The position numbers and the translations under genes were made by a program. Under the pieces are notes generated by a model, which saw only the letters and a list, made by a program, of their open reading frames with translations, was not told the origin of the DNA and ran no database searches. A DNA stretch of 42,443 nt from Oscillospiraceae bacterium (GTDB taxonomy: Bacteria; Bacillota; Clostridia; Oscillospirales; Oscillospiraceae), in NCBI GenBank assembly GCA_031262405.1, contig JAISHS010000016.1:1-42443 (forward strand), read 5' to 3'. This document shows, one piece after another, positions 34,208 through 42,340 of this stretch (positions are counted from its first letter, which is position 1; the number at the start of each line of letters is the position of its first letter).

Positions 34208-34411
34208 TTATTTGTACGGAATCATGCGCTTAATGGCTGACTCGTTTGTTACATCCGCATAGGTTCCCTGACGGAGGCGTCTCTTGACCTTTGTGGTTTT
34301 GCCGTGACCATTGAGCAGGTGGCTCTTTCCGGCGTGTGCGCGCTTAACCTTGCCGCTCTTGGTAAGGTTAAATCTCTTCTTAGCGCCGCTGTGGGTTTTA
34401 AGCTTGGGCAT
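34208..34411 (-). CDS. rpmI: 50S ribosomal protein L35
   Basis: A basic protein of 67 residues: [40 protein letters not shown], and the usual K-rich end. Normal length, and in the conserved order between infC and rplT, 17 bp after infC. Confidence 0.97.
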   Translation of the reverse strand: MPKLKTHSGAKKRFNLTKSGKVKRAHAGKSHLLNGHGKTTKVKRRLRQGTYADVTNESAIKRMIPYK

Positions 34412-34428
34412 ACTAACTCTCTCCTTTG

Positions 34429-34962
34429 TTAACTTTTATTGGTATTCGATACGGGCTTCGGTGAAAGGAACATGGACATATTGCGCCCTTCTAATTTCGG
34501 CTCCTTGTCAAGGTTGCCGCACTCGGCGCACTTGGCGGAAAAGTCGTTAAGCAGACGACGACCAATCTCCGTGTGAGCCATCTCGCGGCCTCTGAAGCGC
34601 ACGGCGACCTTCACCCGGTCTCCCTCGCGGAGGAACTTCTGGGCGTTCTTGAGCTTAACGTTGAAGTCGTTCTCGCCGATTCCGGGGGACATGCGAATCT
34701 CCTTGACCTCAATGATGTGCTGATTTTTCTTGGCTTCCTTCTCTTTTTTGGACTGCTCAAAGCGATATTTGCCATAGTCCATCAGCTTGCACACGGGCGG
34801 CTGAGAGCCGGGAGCGATTTTTACCAGGTCAAGATCCCGTCCATAGGCCGTATCGAGAGCCTGAGCCGTCGGCATAATGCCAAGCTGCTCTCCGGTCTCG
34901 CTTATTAGCCTGACTTCCTTGTCCAGAATCTCCTCGTTGATCTGATAATCCACATTCGCTAT
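34429..34962 (-). CDS. infC: Translation initiation factor IF-3, probable ATA start
   Basis: A protein of 177 residues with the N-terminal domain ([34 protein letters not shown]), a lysine-rich linker, and the C-terminal domain ([20 protein letters not shown]). IF-3 binds the 30S subunit and rejects wrong start codons. The only start well placed after the perfect GGAGGT (34971-34976) is ATA at 34962, 8 bp away. The next in-frame candidate, GTG at 34953, is 17 bp away, and no in-frame ATG exists near it. infC genes are known for rare start codons that let IF-3 limit its own translation. The leader upstream adds a second level of control. Confidence 0.93.
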   Translation of the reverse strand: MANVDYQINEEILDKEVRLISETGEQLGIMPTAQALDTAYGRDLDLVKIAPGSQPPVCKLMDYGKYRFEQSKKEKEAKKNQHIIEVKEIRMSPGIGENDFNVKLKNAQKFLREGDRVKVAVRFRGREMAHTEIGRRLLNDFSAKCAECGNLDKEPKLEGRNMSMFLSPKPVSNTNKS

Positions 34963-35312
34963 GTTAAAGCACCTCCATTAATATTGAATACAATCCTCGA
35001 ATACCTAGGGGAATTTCTAAATAAATCGCGTGGATGCGGCAGCGAGAGATTTTTTCGACAGATGACGCAAAAAACGCAGGGAATACTGGATGTATTCCCG
35101 AGGCTTTTTGATAAACATGGCGGGAAAATATCCGCTGTCCGCGCCAACGTGCATTTGTTTAGAGATTCCCTTATATCCAAAAACAAAAGCGGACGCACAA
35201 GGCACCCGCAAAACACCAAACCGCACGGCGGCAAAACCGACGGTCAATATTAACCCGACGCCATACAGCATCAAGGTGAGGACGGGTACCAACCGAACCT
35301 ACTTTGTTTAGC
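34963..35312 (-). promoter_or_regulatory. Long leader of the infC operon, probable L20-type leader
   Basis: About 350 bases lie between the promoter and infC without a convincing gene. Two overlapping open frames here lack ribosome sites. The leader carries several stems and an intrinsic terminator at 35069-35099. In Firmicutes, infC-rpmI-rplT leaders bind L20 and terminate early when L20 is in excess; position and layout fit this, but I cannot show the L20-binding fold by eye. Confidence 0.55.
35069..35099 (-). terminator. Attenuator-type terminator in the infC leader
   Basis: On the minus strand GGGAATAC/GTATTCCC (arms 35092-35099 and 35079-35086, 5-base loop) is followed by TGCGTTTTTT. 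It sits about 107 bases before the infC start, inside the leader, so it must be conditional. Confidence 0.75.
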
Positions 35313-35318
35313 TTGAAT

Positions 35319-35347
35319 AGAATATCACACGCGGAAACTCTTGTCAA
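35319..35347 (-). promoter_or_regulatory. Sigma-A promoter of the infC operon
   Basis: TTGACA (35342-35347), a 17-bp spacer and TATTCT (35319-35324) on the minus strand form a near-consensus strong promoter. It lies back to back with the promoter of the GH13 gene. Confidence 0.8.
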
Positions 35348-35359
35348 CAAAAACTTTGT

Positions 35360-35388
35360 TTGACAAATCTTGTTTGCTATTATACTAT
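35360..35388 (+). promoter_or_regulatory. Sigma-A promoter of the GH13 gene
   Basis: TTGACA (35360-35365), a 17-bp spacer and TACTAT (35383-35388) form a near-consensus promoter. The two divergent -35 boxes are only 12 bp apart, so polymerases on the two promoters may compete. Confidence 0.75.
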
Positions 35389-35471
35389 AAACAAGCGTGA
35401 ATTTAGCGTAACGGCGCAGTGCATAGCCGCCGTCAGCACATTAATAAAGTTATTAAAGATATAGGAATTGT

Positions 35472-37331
35472 ATGCAACTATTACAGGACGTTTATTTTGA
35501 TTCCAGACTCGAGCTTGACAGGCTCCCATCGGGGTCTGTCCCCTCCGGTACTTATATACGCTTCGGTGTGCGCGTGCGTGACAGCCTCAACTTTCCGGGG
35601 CTAAGCCTTGCCCTGCGAGACGACCGCCGCCGCGACCCCCTAATCTATGAGATGACCCCGGTCTGGTCGGCGGAGGGCTACACCCGCTATGAAACTGCCC
35701 TTCCCTTCTCCGAGCCGGGGCTGTTCTGGTATTGGTTTTTAGAGTCCGAGGGCGGTGCCAACCGCACAATCGGACGCGACGGCTTCAACCGCGCGGTCCT
35801 CGCCGAGGGCGGCCTGCGCGCTTGGCAAGTTACCGTCTACTCCCCCGATTATGAGACCCCCGCCTGGCTTTCCGGCGGGGCGATCTACCACATATTTGTC
35901 GACCGCTTTTGCAAGCTGGGAGACCGCCCCCTGCACCCCGGCAGCATCTTTCGCTCCGACTGGGGCGGCGTGCCCGTCTTCGAGCCGGACAGCCGCGGCG
36001 TAATTGTCAACAACGACTTCTTCGGCGGAAATCTCGACGGCGTAATCGAAAAGCTCCCCTACTTAGAAGAGCTGGGCATAAGCTGCATCTATTTAAGCCC
36101 CGTTTTTGAAGCTCGCTCCAATCACAAATATGACACCGGTGACTATCTAAAAATCGACCCCTCCTTCGGCGATAATGAGACCTTCTCTCGCCTCTGCGCG
36201 GAGGCTAAAGCCCTCGGTATCGCCGTAATCTGCGACGGGGTTTTCAACCACACCGGCGACGACTCTGTATATTTTGACCGCTACGGCTCCTATGGCGGCC
36301 ACGGCGCTTACGGCTCAAGGGATTCGCGCTATTACCCCTGGTACAGCTTTTCAAACTGGCCGAACGACTATGAGGCGTGGTGGGGCATCAAAACTCTGCC
36401 TCAAGTGCGTGAGCACAACCCCGACTACCGCAGCTTCATGTTCGGAGAGGACGGGGTGCTGCGCCGCTGGCTGCGCGCCGGAGCCTCCGGCTGGCGGCTT
36501 GACGTCGCCGACGAGCTGCCGGAGGAATTTCTGCGCGAGCTGCGCCGCGCCGTCAAGACGGAAAAGCCGGACGCCTTAATAATCGGCGAGGTCTGGGAGG
36601 ACGCCAGCACCAAGATCGCCTACGGCGAGAGGCGCTACTACTTCGTCGGCGACGAGCTGGACGGCGTCATGAACTACCCCTTCCGCACCGCGATAATCGA
36701 CTTCGTTTTGAGCGGCAACGCAGACGCCTTCCGCGAGGCCGTCGAGAACCTCTGTGAGAACTATCCCAAACCCGCCCTCGACTGCGCCATGAACATACTG
36801 GGTACCCACGACACCCCCCGCATTCTTACGATCTTGGGCGGGGTGCATTACGAGACCAAGCGCGAGCGGGCTCGTGCTGCTCTCGACGCCGAGACCCGCC
36901 GTACTGCGGCCAGCCGCCTTAAAATCGCCTCCCTACTCCAGTGCACCCTTCCCGGTACCCCCTGTGTATACTATGGCGACGAGGCGGGACTAGAGGGCTA
37001 TGAGGACCCCCTCAACCGCCGCTGTTACCCTTGGGGCAACGAGGACACGGAGCTTCTGAGTTGGTACCGTGAGCTGCTCCATGTCAGGCGCGGAAGCGAG
37101 GCTTTTCGCGGCGGGATATATCAGACCCTGCGGTCGGAAAACGGCCTCTTCGTCTTCCAGCGTAAGAGCGTCAACGCCCGCGTCATCGCGGCTGTCAATC
37201 TAGGACAGGAGACTGCAATCACCTGCGACGGTACTGCAAGGCTGCTCATTTCCTCCGGTGCAACGGTTTCGGGCGATAGAATAGTAATGTCCCACGGCTC
37301 TGCCGCTATAATAGAAGTGAATAGTAACTAG
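35472..37331 (+). CDS. GH13 alpha-amylase-family enzyme, neopullulanase/cyclomaltodextrinase-like
   Basis: A protein of 619 residues. An N-terminal beta-sandwich (about 1-125, CBM34-like) is followed by the (beta/alpha)8 catalytic domain with the four GH13 regions: DGVFNHTGDD, GWRLDVADELP (nucleophile Asp), IIGEVWEDA (acid/base Glu) and LGTHDTPRI (Asp). A small C-terminal beta domain closes it. There is no signal peptide, so it acts in the cytoplasm on imported maltodextrins or cyclodextrins. It starts at ATG with AGGA upstream. The beta-helix gene follows 20 bp later. Subfamily is inferred from the N-terminal domain and length. Confidence 0.9.
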   Translation: MQLLQDVYFDSRLELDRLPSGSVPSGTYIRFGVRVRDSLNFPGLSLALRDDRRRDPLIYEMTPVWSAEGYTRYETALPFSEPGLFWYWFLESEGGANRTIGRDGFNRAVLAEGGLRAWQVTVYSPDYETPAWLSGGAIYHIFVDRFCKLGDRPLHPGSIFRSDWGGVPVFEPDSRGVIVNNDFFGGNLDGVIEKLPYLEELGISCIYLSPVFEARSNHKYDTGDYLKIDPSFGDNETFSRLCAEAKALGIAVICDGVFNHTGDDSVYFDRYGSYGGHGAYGSRDSRYYPWYSFSNWPNDYEAWWGIKTLPQVREHNPDYRSFMFGEDGVLRRWLRAGASGWRLDVADELPEEFLRELRRAVKTEKPDALIIGEVWEDASTKIAYGERRYYFVGDELDGVMNYPFRTAIIDFVLSGNADAFREAVENLCENYPKPALDCAMNILGTHDTPRILTILGGVHYETKRERARAALDAETRRTAASRLKIASLLQCTLPGTPCVYYGDEAGLEGYEDPLNRRCYPWGNEDTELLSWYRELLHVRRGSEAFRGGIYQTLRSENGLFVFQRKSVNARVIAAVNLGQETAITCDGTARLLISSGATVSGDRIVMSHGSAAIIEVNSN

Positions 37332-37351
37332 TTTATTTTTGGAGGCGCTCT

Positions 37352-38023
37352 ATGTACAAAACCACCGAAATATTAAGCCTTGAACACACGCTAGCCGCGC
37401 CGCTGCTCTCGAAGTTCGACTACCCTTGGCAGGCTCTGCCGGAGATAGGCGCCTTCATCTTGCAGCTGGGCGCGACTCTCTCCTCCGACGACTACGACTG
37501 CCCCGCCGAGCAGGTCTGGATTGCCAAAACAGCGACCGTCGCCCCCGGCGCTTCGATAACGGGTCCCTGCATCATCGGAGCCGAAACCGAGGTGCGCCAC
37601 GGCGCCTTCATCCGCGGAAATGCGCTCATAGGTCGCTGCTGCGTCGTCGGAAACTCCGCAGAGCTCAAGAATGTCATCCTCTTCGACGGCGTCCAGACCC
37701 CCCACTATAACTACGTCGGCGACTCGATTCTAGGCTGGCGCGCTCACATGGGCGCAGGCTCAATAACCTCCAATGTAAAGGGCGACCACAGCCTTGTCGC
37801 TGTTAAGAACGGCGATGAGATAATTGATACCGAGCTAAAAAAGTTCGGCGCGATCTTGGGAGACCGCGCCGAAATCGGCTGCAACAGCGTCCTAAACCCC
37901 GGCTGCGTCATAGGCCGCGACGCCACCGTCTACCCCCTCTCCTCAGTGCGCGGGGTGGTGGCGTCGGGCTGCATTTACAAGGCTGAGGGAAATGTGGTAG
38001 AAAAATTGACAATTGAGAATTGA
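37352..38023 (+). CDS. Left-handed beta-helix protein, GlmU C-terminal-like (acyl- or nucleotidyltransferase-related)
   Basis: A protein of 223 residues built of hexapeptide repeats (VWIAKTATVAPGASITGPCI, IGAETEVRHGAFIRGNALIG, then GCNSVLNPGCVIGRDATVYP). The sequence HMGAGSITSNVKGD resembles the acetyl-CoA-binding part of GlmU. There is no N-terminal pyrophosphorylase domain. Such stand-alone proteins are often annotated as UDP-GlcNAc pyrophosphorylase-related, but the reaction is not clear. GGAGG precedes the start. The last codons (LTIEN) and the TGA stop lie inside the heptamer element that begins at 38004, so the native end was probably altered. Confidence 0.75.
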   Translation: MYKTTEILSLEHTLAAPLLSKFDYPWQALPEIGAFILQLGATLSSDDYDCPAEQVWIAKTATVAPGASITGPCIIGAETEVRHGAFIRGNALIGRCCVVGNSAELKNVILFDGVQTPHYNYVGDSILGWRAHMGAGSITSNVKGDHSLVAVKNGDEIIDTELKKFGAILGDRAEIGCNSVLNPGCVIGRDATVYPLSSVRGVVASGCIYKAEGNVVEKLTIEN

Positions 38024-38120
38024 CTATTGACAATTAAAGGAGTCGCGCTGAAGCGCGACATAATTTGAATATCGCGAAGCAATACAACAATTCTCAATTC
38101 TTCATTCTCAATTCTCAATT
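38004..38120. mobile_element. Small MITE-like element with heptamer ends
   Basis: About 117 bp. The left end is built of heptamers (AATTGAC, AATTGAG, AATTGAC, TATTGAC) and the right end holds the reverse complement (AATTCTC units), giving imperfect inverted ends of about 32 bp. The centre has GTCGCGC/GCGCGAC (38042-38048, 38053-38059), the same stem as at 40453-40468. Read inward from either end, TGA recurs every 7 bases, giving stops in all three frames. It carries no gene. Confidence 0.6.
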
Positions 38121-38134
38121 AAAATTACGCAAAA

Positions 38135-38160
38135 AATCCCCGTCCTTTTGGACGGGGATT
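38135..38160. terminator. Bidirectional terminator after the pyrophosphatase gene
   Basis: AATCCCCGTCC/GGACGGGGATT (38135-38145, 38150-38160) closes a TTTT loop. A run of T follows on the minus strand, and TTTTGCGTGATTTTT on the plus strand. It ends hppA 12 bp after its stop and can also stop plus-strand transcripts. Confidence 0.85.
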
Positions 38161-38171
38161 TTGCGTGATTT

Positions 38172-40259
38172 TTAGATCAAGTGAATCGTCAGGAACAGGG
38201 AGCTCATGAGAGACGCAACCAGCGACACGACAGTGATCTGTGTGTTGATGGAGGGACCCGCCGTGTCCTTGAAGGGATCGCCGACCGTGTCGCCGATAAC
38301 AGCCGCCTTGTGGGCTTCGCTGCCCTTGCCGCCGTTGTGACCGCTCTCGACGTATTTCTTACTGTTATCCCAGAGTCCGCCGGCATTGGACATAAAGAGC
38401 GCCAGCAGCAGTCCCGCGACGATGTTTCCGGTAAGGAACCCGCCGACGGACTCGACTCCGCCGATGAAGCCGACGACCAGAGTCGCGACTATCGCCATAA
38501 GACCCGCGGGAATCAGCTCGCGAATCGCGCCGCCCGTGGCAATGGTGATGCACTTGTCATATTCCGGCACAACGCCCTTCTTGCCCTCTTTGAGGCCGGG
38601 GATTGTATCAAACTGCCTGTGAATCTCTTCGACCATACGCTGTGCGTTCCTGTCCACGCCGAGAATCAGCATGGCAGAGAAGACCGCCGGAATCGCCGCG
38701 CCCACGAGCATTCCGAAGAACACGTTGGGGTTCATGATGTCAAAGCCCACGATTTTAGGTATATCCAGTCCGCGTTCGGCAATCGCGGCGTTTACTTCGC
38801 TGATGAAGGCGCCGAGCATCGCGATAACGGTAAGTCCCGCCGCGCCAACCGCAAAGCCCTTGGTAACCGCCTTAACGGTGTTACCGGCTGAGTCGAGGCT
38901 GTCGGTGATTTCCAGAACCTCGTCGCCGAGATCGCCCATCTCCGCCAGACCGCGAGCATTGTCGACGATCGGACCGTAGGCGTCGTTGGAGATGATCATG
39001 CCGACGATGGAGAGCATTCCGACCGCCGCCATGGAGATACCATAGAGCGCATAGCCCTCGCCGAGGGGCTCGCAGAGCTTATAGCTGACCAGCGCCGAAA
39101 TGCCGATACCGACCAGAGCCGGAATAACGCTGATAAAGCCATAGGACACGCCGGAGAGAATTGTAAGTGCCGGACCCTTTTCGCTGGCCTTGGCTGTCTT
39201 GTGAACGGGACTTCTGCGGTCGTCCGTGAAATAGTCCGTGACAATTCCGATGATAACGCCGACCAGCAGACCCACGGCGGAAGCGCCCCAGATTCTCCAC
39301 TCGAAGTTAAAGAGAGCTGTCGCGCCCGCAGTCAGAACCGCGTAAATCGCCGTCGTAATATAGGTTGAGGAGTTGAGTGCATTAGTCGGGTTGCCGTTCT
39401 TGCCCATACGCGCACAGGCAACGCCGATAATCGAAGCGAGAAGACCGATTGCGCCATAGCAGAACACCATCGCCGCGTTCATGGTTCCGCCGCTTAAGTT
39501 ATCGAGCGCCACACCCATAACCAGCGCCGCCGACATACTCGCGACGTTGGAGTCAAAGAGGTCTGCGCCCATTCCGGCCACGTCGCCGACGTTGTCGCCG
39601 ACGTTGTCGGCTATAACCGCCGGGTTTCTAGGATCGTCTTCCGGAATACCCAGCTCAACCTTACCGGTGAGGTCGGCGGCTATGTCCGCCGTCTTGGTGA
39701 AGATTCCGCCGCCCGCCTTGGCAAAGAGCGCCAGAGACGATGCGCCGAAGGAGAAGCCCAGAAGCGCCGTCGTGTCGCCGGTGATCCAGAACACAACAGC
39801 CACGCCCAGAAGCGCCGTTCCGACAACGGTCATGCCCATGACCGCGCCGCCGCGGAAGCCCGCTAAGAAGGAGGGTCTGATGCCGCGCTGCGCCGCCTCG
39901 GCGGTTTTGCCGTTTGCAATCGTCGCTACCTTAATACCAATCTTACCGGCGAAGGCCGAGAACACATTTCCTCCGAGATAAGCAAGCGCCATAATGATAT
40001 TGTTAATCGGGTTGCCGCTCCATATCGGTGAGGGCAGGAACAGCAAAATCAAAATTGCCGCAACTCCTGCGAATTTTGCAAGTACCCTGTACTCATGATT
40101 AAGAAAAGCAGCCGCTCCTTCGCGGATATACTTGCTGACTTCCTCAATACGTTCGTTCTTTGACGGCTGTTTCTTTACCCAGTCGAACAGCCACGCCGCG
40201 AAGGCGAAAGCGACCACCGCCACGGCAATGGAAGCTATCATAAAGCCATTCAAATCCAT
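38172..40259 (-). CDS. hppA: Membrane-bound ion-pumping pyrophosphatase (H+-PPase type)
   Basis: A protein of 695 residues with about 16 membrane segments. It couples hydrolysis of pyrophosphate to ion export. The active-site signatures are present: GGGIFTKTADIAADLTGKVE, then PEDDPRNPAVIADNVGDNVG, and near the C-terminus GDTVGDPFKDTAGPSIN. The discriminating segment reads GNTVKAVTKGFAVG. A Lys where K+-dependent enzymes have Ala suggests the K+-independent, proton-pumping type (known family rule; my alignment is by eye). It has its own promoter and a palindrome at the start site. Confidence 0.95.
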   Translation of the reverse strand: MDLNGFMIASIAVAVVAFAFAAWLFDWVKKQPSKNERIEEVSKYIREGAAAFLNHEYRVLAKFAGVAAILILLFLPSPIWSGNPINNIIMALAYLGGNVFSAFAGKIGIKVATIANGKTAEAAQRGIRPSFLAGFRGGAVMGMTVVGTALLGVAVVFWITGDTTALLGFSFGASSLALFAKAGGGIFTKTADIAADLTGKVELGIPEDDPRNPAVIADNVGDNVGDVAGMGADLFDSNVASMSAALVMGVALDNLSGGTMNAAMVFCYGAIGLLASIIGVACARMGKNGNPTNALNSSTYITTAIYAVLTAGATALFNFEWRIWGASAVGLLVGVIIGIVTDYFTDDRRSPVHKTAKASEKGPALTILSGVSYGFISVIPALVGIGISALVSYKLCEPLGEGYALYGISMAAVGMLSIVGMIISNDAYGPIVDNARGLAEMGDLGDEVLEITDSLDSAGNTVKAVTKGFAVGAAGLTVIAMLGAFISEVNAAIAERGLDIPKIVGFDIMNPNVFFGMLVGAAIPAVFSAMLILGVDRNAQRMVEEIHRQFDTIPGLKEGKKGVVPEYDKCITIATGGAIRELIPAGLMAIVATLVVGFIGGVESVGGFLTGNIVAGLLLALFMSNAGGLWDNSKKYVESGHNGGKGSEAHKAAVIGDTVGDPFKDTAGPSINTQITVVSLVASLMSSLFLTIHLI

Positions 40260-40311
40260 TCCTTAAAACACCTCTCATATTCTTCGAAATTTTTGCCGGA
40301 CATTTTTCTCT

Positions 40312-40330
40312 TGTCCGAACGTATCGGACA
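40312..40330 (-). promoter_or_regulatory. Palindrome at the hppA transcription start, candidate operator
   Basis: TGTCCGA-ACGTA-TCGGACA is a perfect 7-bp inverted repeat 9 bp downstream of the -10 box. A third half-site, CGGACA, lies at about 40297-40302. It may be a repressor site or a leader hairpin. Confidence 0.45.
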
Positions 40331-40339
40331 TTTGGATTA

Positions 40340-40367
40340 ATTATAACATTATTGGCGATAAAAGCAA
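40340..40367 (-). promoter_or_regulatory. Sigma-A promoter of hppA
   Basis: On the minus strand TTGCTT (40362-40367), a 16-bp spacer and a perfect TATAAT (40340-40345), about 80 bp before the gene. Confidence 0.65.
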
Positions 40368-40413
40368 GTAAAACTTTCCAGTGTCATTTTGTGGAATTAG
40401 TTGTATATTATTC

Positions 40414-40468
40414 ACAAAGCTAAATCCCGCCTTTTAAGCGGGATTTAGCTTTGTCGCGCGTGCGCGAC
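40414..40468. terminator. Long hairpin pair after the acyl-CoA synthetase gene
   Basis: A perfect 17-bp stem (40414-40430 with 40438-40454, loop CTTTTAA) adjoins a second stem, GTCGCGC/GCGCGAC (40453-40459, 40462-40468). They follow the minus-strand synthetase gene and can act as its terminator, though no clear T-run follows. The second stem is shared with the element at 38004, and the layout of hairpin plus heptamers with the site at 25449-25510. Confidence 0.55.
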
Positions 40469-40479
40469 TCTTTAGAAAA

Positions 40480-40514
40480 TATCTCTTATCTATTATCTAT
40501 TATCTATTATCTAG
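40480..40514. repeat. Heptamer repeat (TATCTAT)5 covering the synthetase stop codon
   Basis: Five consecutive heptamers: TATCTCT, three TATCTAT and TATCTAG. On the minus strand they read TAGATAATAGATAATAG and so on. The first TAG (40511-40513) is the stop codon of the acyl-CoA synthetase gene, followed by stops in the other frames. Confidence 0.8.
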
Positions 40515-42073
40515 TCCTCTGGACTGCCGTACAGCTGCTTAATCTTATTCGTGTCCCTCTTACCGATGGAGTTCTTGGGAACGCTCTCGAGGAAGGTGAT
40601 AAACTTCGGCACCTTGAGACTGGAAAACTCGCGCTTTACCGTTTTCTCGATAATCTCACGCTCAATCTCCGGCGCATCCGGAGCCATAACCACGAGCGCG
40701 CGGCCTACCTCGCCCCATTTGGGATCCGGCACGCCGATTATGCACACCTCGAGAATGCCAGGAATGTTCATGATGCAGTCCTCAATCTCCTGCGGGAAAA
40801 TATTCTCGCCGCCGGAGATGAACATATTTTTCTTCCGACCGCTTATGTAGCAGTAGCCGTCGGCGTCGAGATAACCCATGTCTCCCGTGTGCACCCAACC
40901 GTCGCGGAAAACATTCTGCGTAGCCTCCGGATTCTTCCAGTAGCCCGAGAACAGCAGCTTGCCGTTAAACAGCAGCTCTCCCCTCTCGCCCTGCCGGACG
41001 TCATTGCCGTTCTCGTCCACAATACGCAGCTGGTTAAAGGGCGCAGGAAGACCGCAGGAGTTCCATTTCTCACGCACCTCGTCGATGGTTACAAAGGTCG
41101 GAAAGCTCATGTTGTTCGGGCCGACCTCCGTCATGCCATAGGAGTTGACGAGCTTGACCCCCTTGTTCCAATACATCTCCAGAATCTCGCGGCCCGTGGG
41201 CGAGGCGCCCGCGAGCAAAAAGCGGTAGCAGGAGAAATCAGTTTTCTCAAAATCCGGATGCAGCGCCATGCCCTTATACATGGTCTCGACCGAAATTCCG
41301 ACCGTCGGCTTCTCGTCGCGGATAAGCTGCAAGACCTTTTCCGCGTTAAAGCCCCGAACAAGAATCAGCCGCCCGCCGACATAGAGCAGCGCCAGACTCA
41401 AAACGTTCCAGCCCGCCGTGTGAAACAGCGGCAGCGTCTGAATAGCGGCGTCGTTCTCCGAGCAGTGCAGATAGAGAATGTCCACCAGCGCATTGTAGAA
41501 AATAGAGCGGAAGCTGATCATAGCGGCCTTGGGCTTTCCGGTCGTACCCCCGGTGTGAATCAGCATCTGAATGTCCTCATAATTCAGATCCGCCGGAGGC
41601 GTAACTGGCTGCCAGTCCTCGATATCCATGATGTCCTGATAGCAATAGTTATCCCCGTCCTGCTTCTCGCCGAGGCAGATAAACTCCTGCTTAAAGCCGT
41701 TTTCCTTCAAAACCATAGCCACAAAAACGCACTCGGGAGAATAGAAGATAACTCGCGGCTCCTCCATCTCGATGAGGGAAAACAGCTCCTTATCGCGTAG
41801 CATAAGGTTATAGGTCGTGATGATAATGCCTGTTTTAAATGTAACGTAGAAGGCGTCGAAAAAAGAGACGTCGTTCAGCGCGCAAAAGCCGATGCGATCG
41901 CCCTTCTTCATCCCCAGCTTCTGCGTCAGGAACCACGCCAGCTTGTTTGAGCGCAGTTCCAGATCTTCATAGGTATAGTTCACGTCATTTTCAGCGTCGT
42001 AGATCGCCACCCTATGCCTTGAAAATCTTGTGCGGTACTTTGTCATGTTTGTCAGAGTCTCAAAATCGTACAT
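40511..42073 (-). CDS. Acyl-CoA synthetase (AMP-forming, ANL superfamily)
   Basis: A protein of 520 residues. It has the phosphate-binding loop MLIHTGGTTGKPKAAM (near 170), LPLFHTAGWNV, the ATP motif VNSYGMTEVGPNN, the hinge HTGDMGYLDADGYCYISGRK and the C-terminal catalytic lysine in KNSIGKRDTNK. It activates a carboxylic acid to an acyl-AMP and then acyl-CoA; the acid is probably medium or long chain, but the pocket cannot be read by eye. The ATG at 42073 has GGGAGG upstream. It stands alone with its own promoter. It could supply an acyl starter to the NRPS, but nothing links them except the shared chemistry. Confidence 0.9.
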   Translation of the reverse strand: MYDFETLTNMTKYRTRFSRHRVAIYDAENDVNYTYEDLELRSNKLAWFLTQKLGMKKGDRIGFCALNDVSFFDAFYVTFKTGIIITTYNLMLRDKELFSLIEMEEPRVIFYSPECVFVAMVLKENGFKQEFICLGEKQDGDNYCYQDIMDIEDWQPVTPPADLNYEDIQMLIHTGGTTGKPKAAMISFRSIFYNALVDILYLHCSENDAAIQTLPLFHTAGWNVLSLALLYVGGRLILVRGFNAEKVLQLIRDEKPTVGISVETMYKGMALHPDFEKTDFSCYRFLLAGASPTGREILEMYWNKGVKLVNSYGMTEVGPNNMSFPTFVTIDEVREKWNSCGLPAPFNQLRIVDENGNDVRQGERGELLFNGKLLFSGYWKNPEATQNVFRDGWVHTGDMGYLDADGYCYISGRKKNMFISGGENIFPQEIEDCIMNIPGILEVCIIGVPDPKWGEVGRALVVMAPDAPEIEREIIEKTVKREFSSLKVPKFITFLESVPKNSIGKRDTNKIKQLYGSPED

Positions 42074-42218
42074 AGATTGTCCTCCCTGTCCCTCAAAAGC
42101 CTCGAGCAATCGTCTTATTTTTCATATTTTATTTTGCTCAGACCTCCAGCCGGTTCGGGCACAGAAGCGTTGCCCCACGCCTAACCCGCTGAGGGGAATA
42201 TATACATTATACCCGTTC

Positions 42219-42247
42219 ATTTTAGAATATTTGACCGGAGAAATCAA
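42219..42247 (-). promoter_or_regulatory. Sigma-A promoter of the acyl-CoA synthetase gene
   Basis: On the minus strand TTGATT (42242-42247), a 17-bp spacer and TAAAAT (42219-42224), giving a leader of about 140 bases. I see no gene in 42074-42443. Confidence 0.5.
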
Positions 42248-42275
42248 CTAAAAAAATCTTCTAAAAAGGTTTATT

Positions 42276-42340
42276 AAATTTGTGCAGTTCAAAATTTGTG
42301 ACAAGCCCAAAATACGCCCAGCGCAATTTGTGCAAATTGC
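42276..42340. repeat. Three AATTTGTG motifs, the last within a palindrome
   Basis: AATTTGTG occurs near 42277, 42293 and 42325. The last is part of GCAATTTG-TG-CAAATTGC (42323-42340), a perfect 8-bp inverted repeat. They lie upstream of the synthetase promoter and may be regulator sites, possibly for a gene beyond the window. Confidence 0.35.

Noticed and set aside
35017-35292. Two overlapping minus-strand frames in the infC leader
   Set aside because: No ribosome site, start at a non-ATG or poorly placed codon, and they cover a conditional terminator; better explained as leader RNA.
38181-38891. A 236-codon plus-strand frame opposite hppA
   Set aside because: Antisense shadow of a clear pyrophosphatase gene, with charged low-complexity composition.
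40451-41800. A 449-codon plus-strand frame opposite the acyl-CoA synthetase
   Set aside because: It is the antisense shadow of a well-conserved gene in high-GC codons; the composition is rich in R, H, L and Q and it has no family features.
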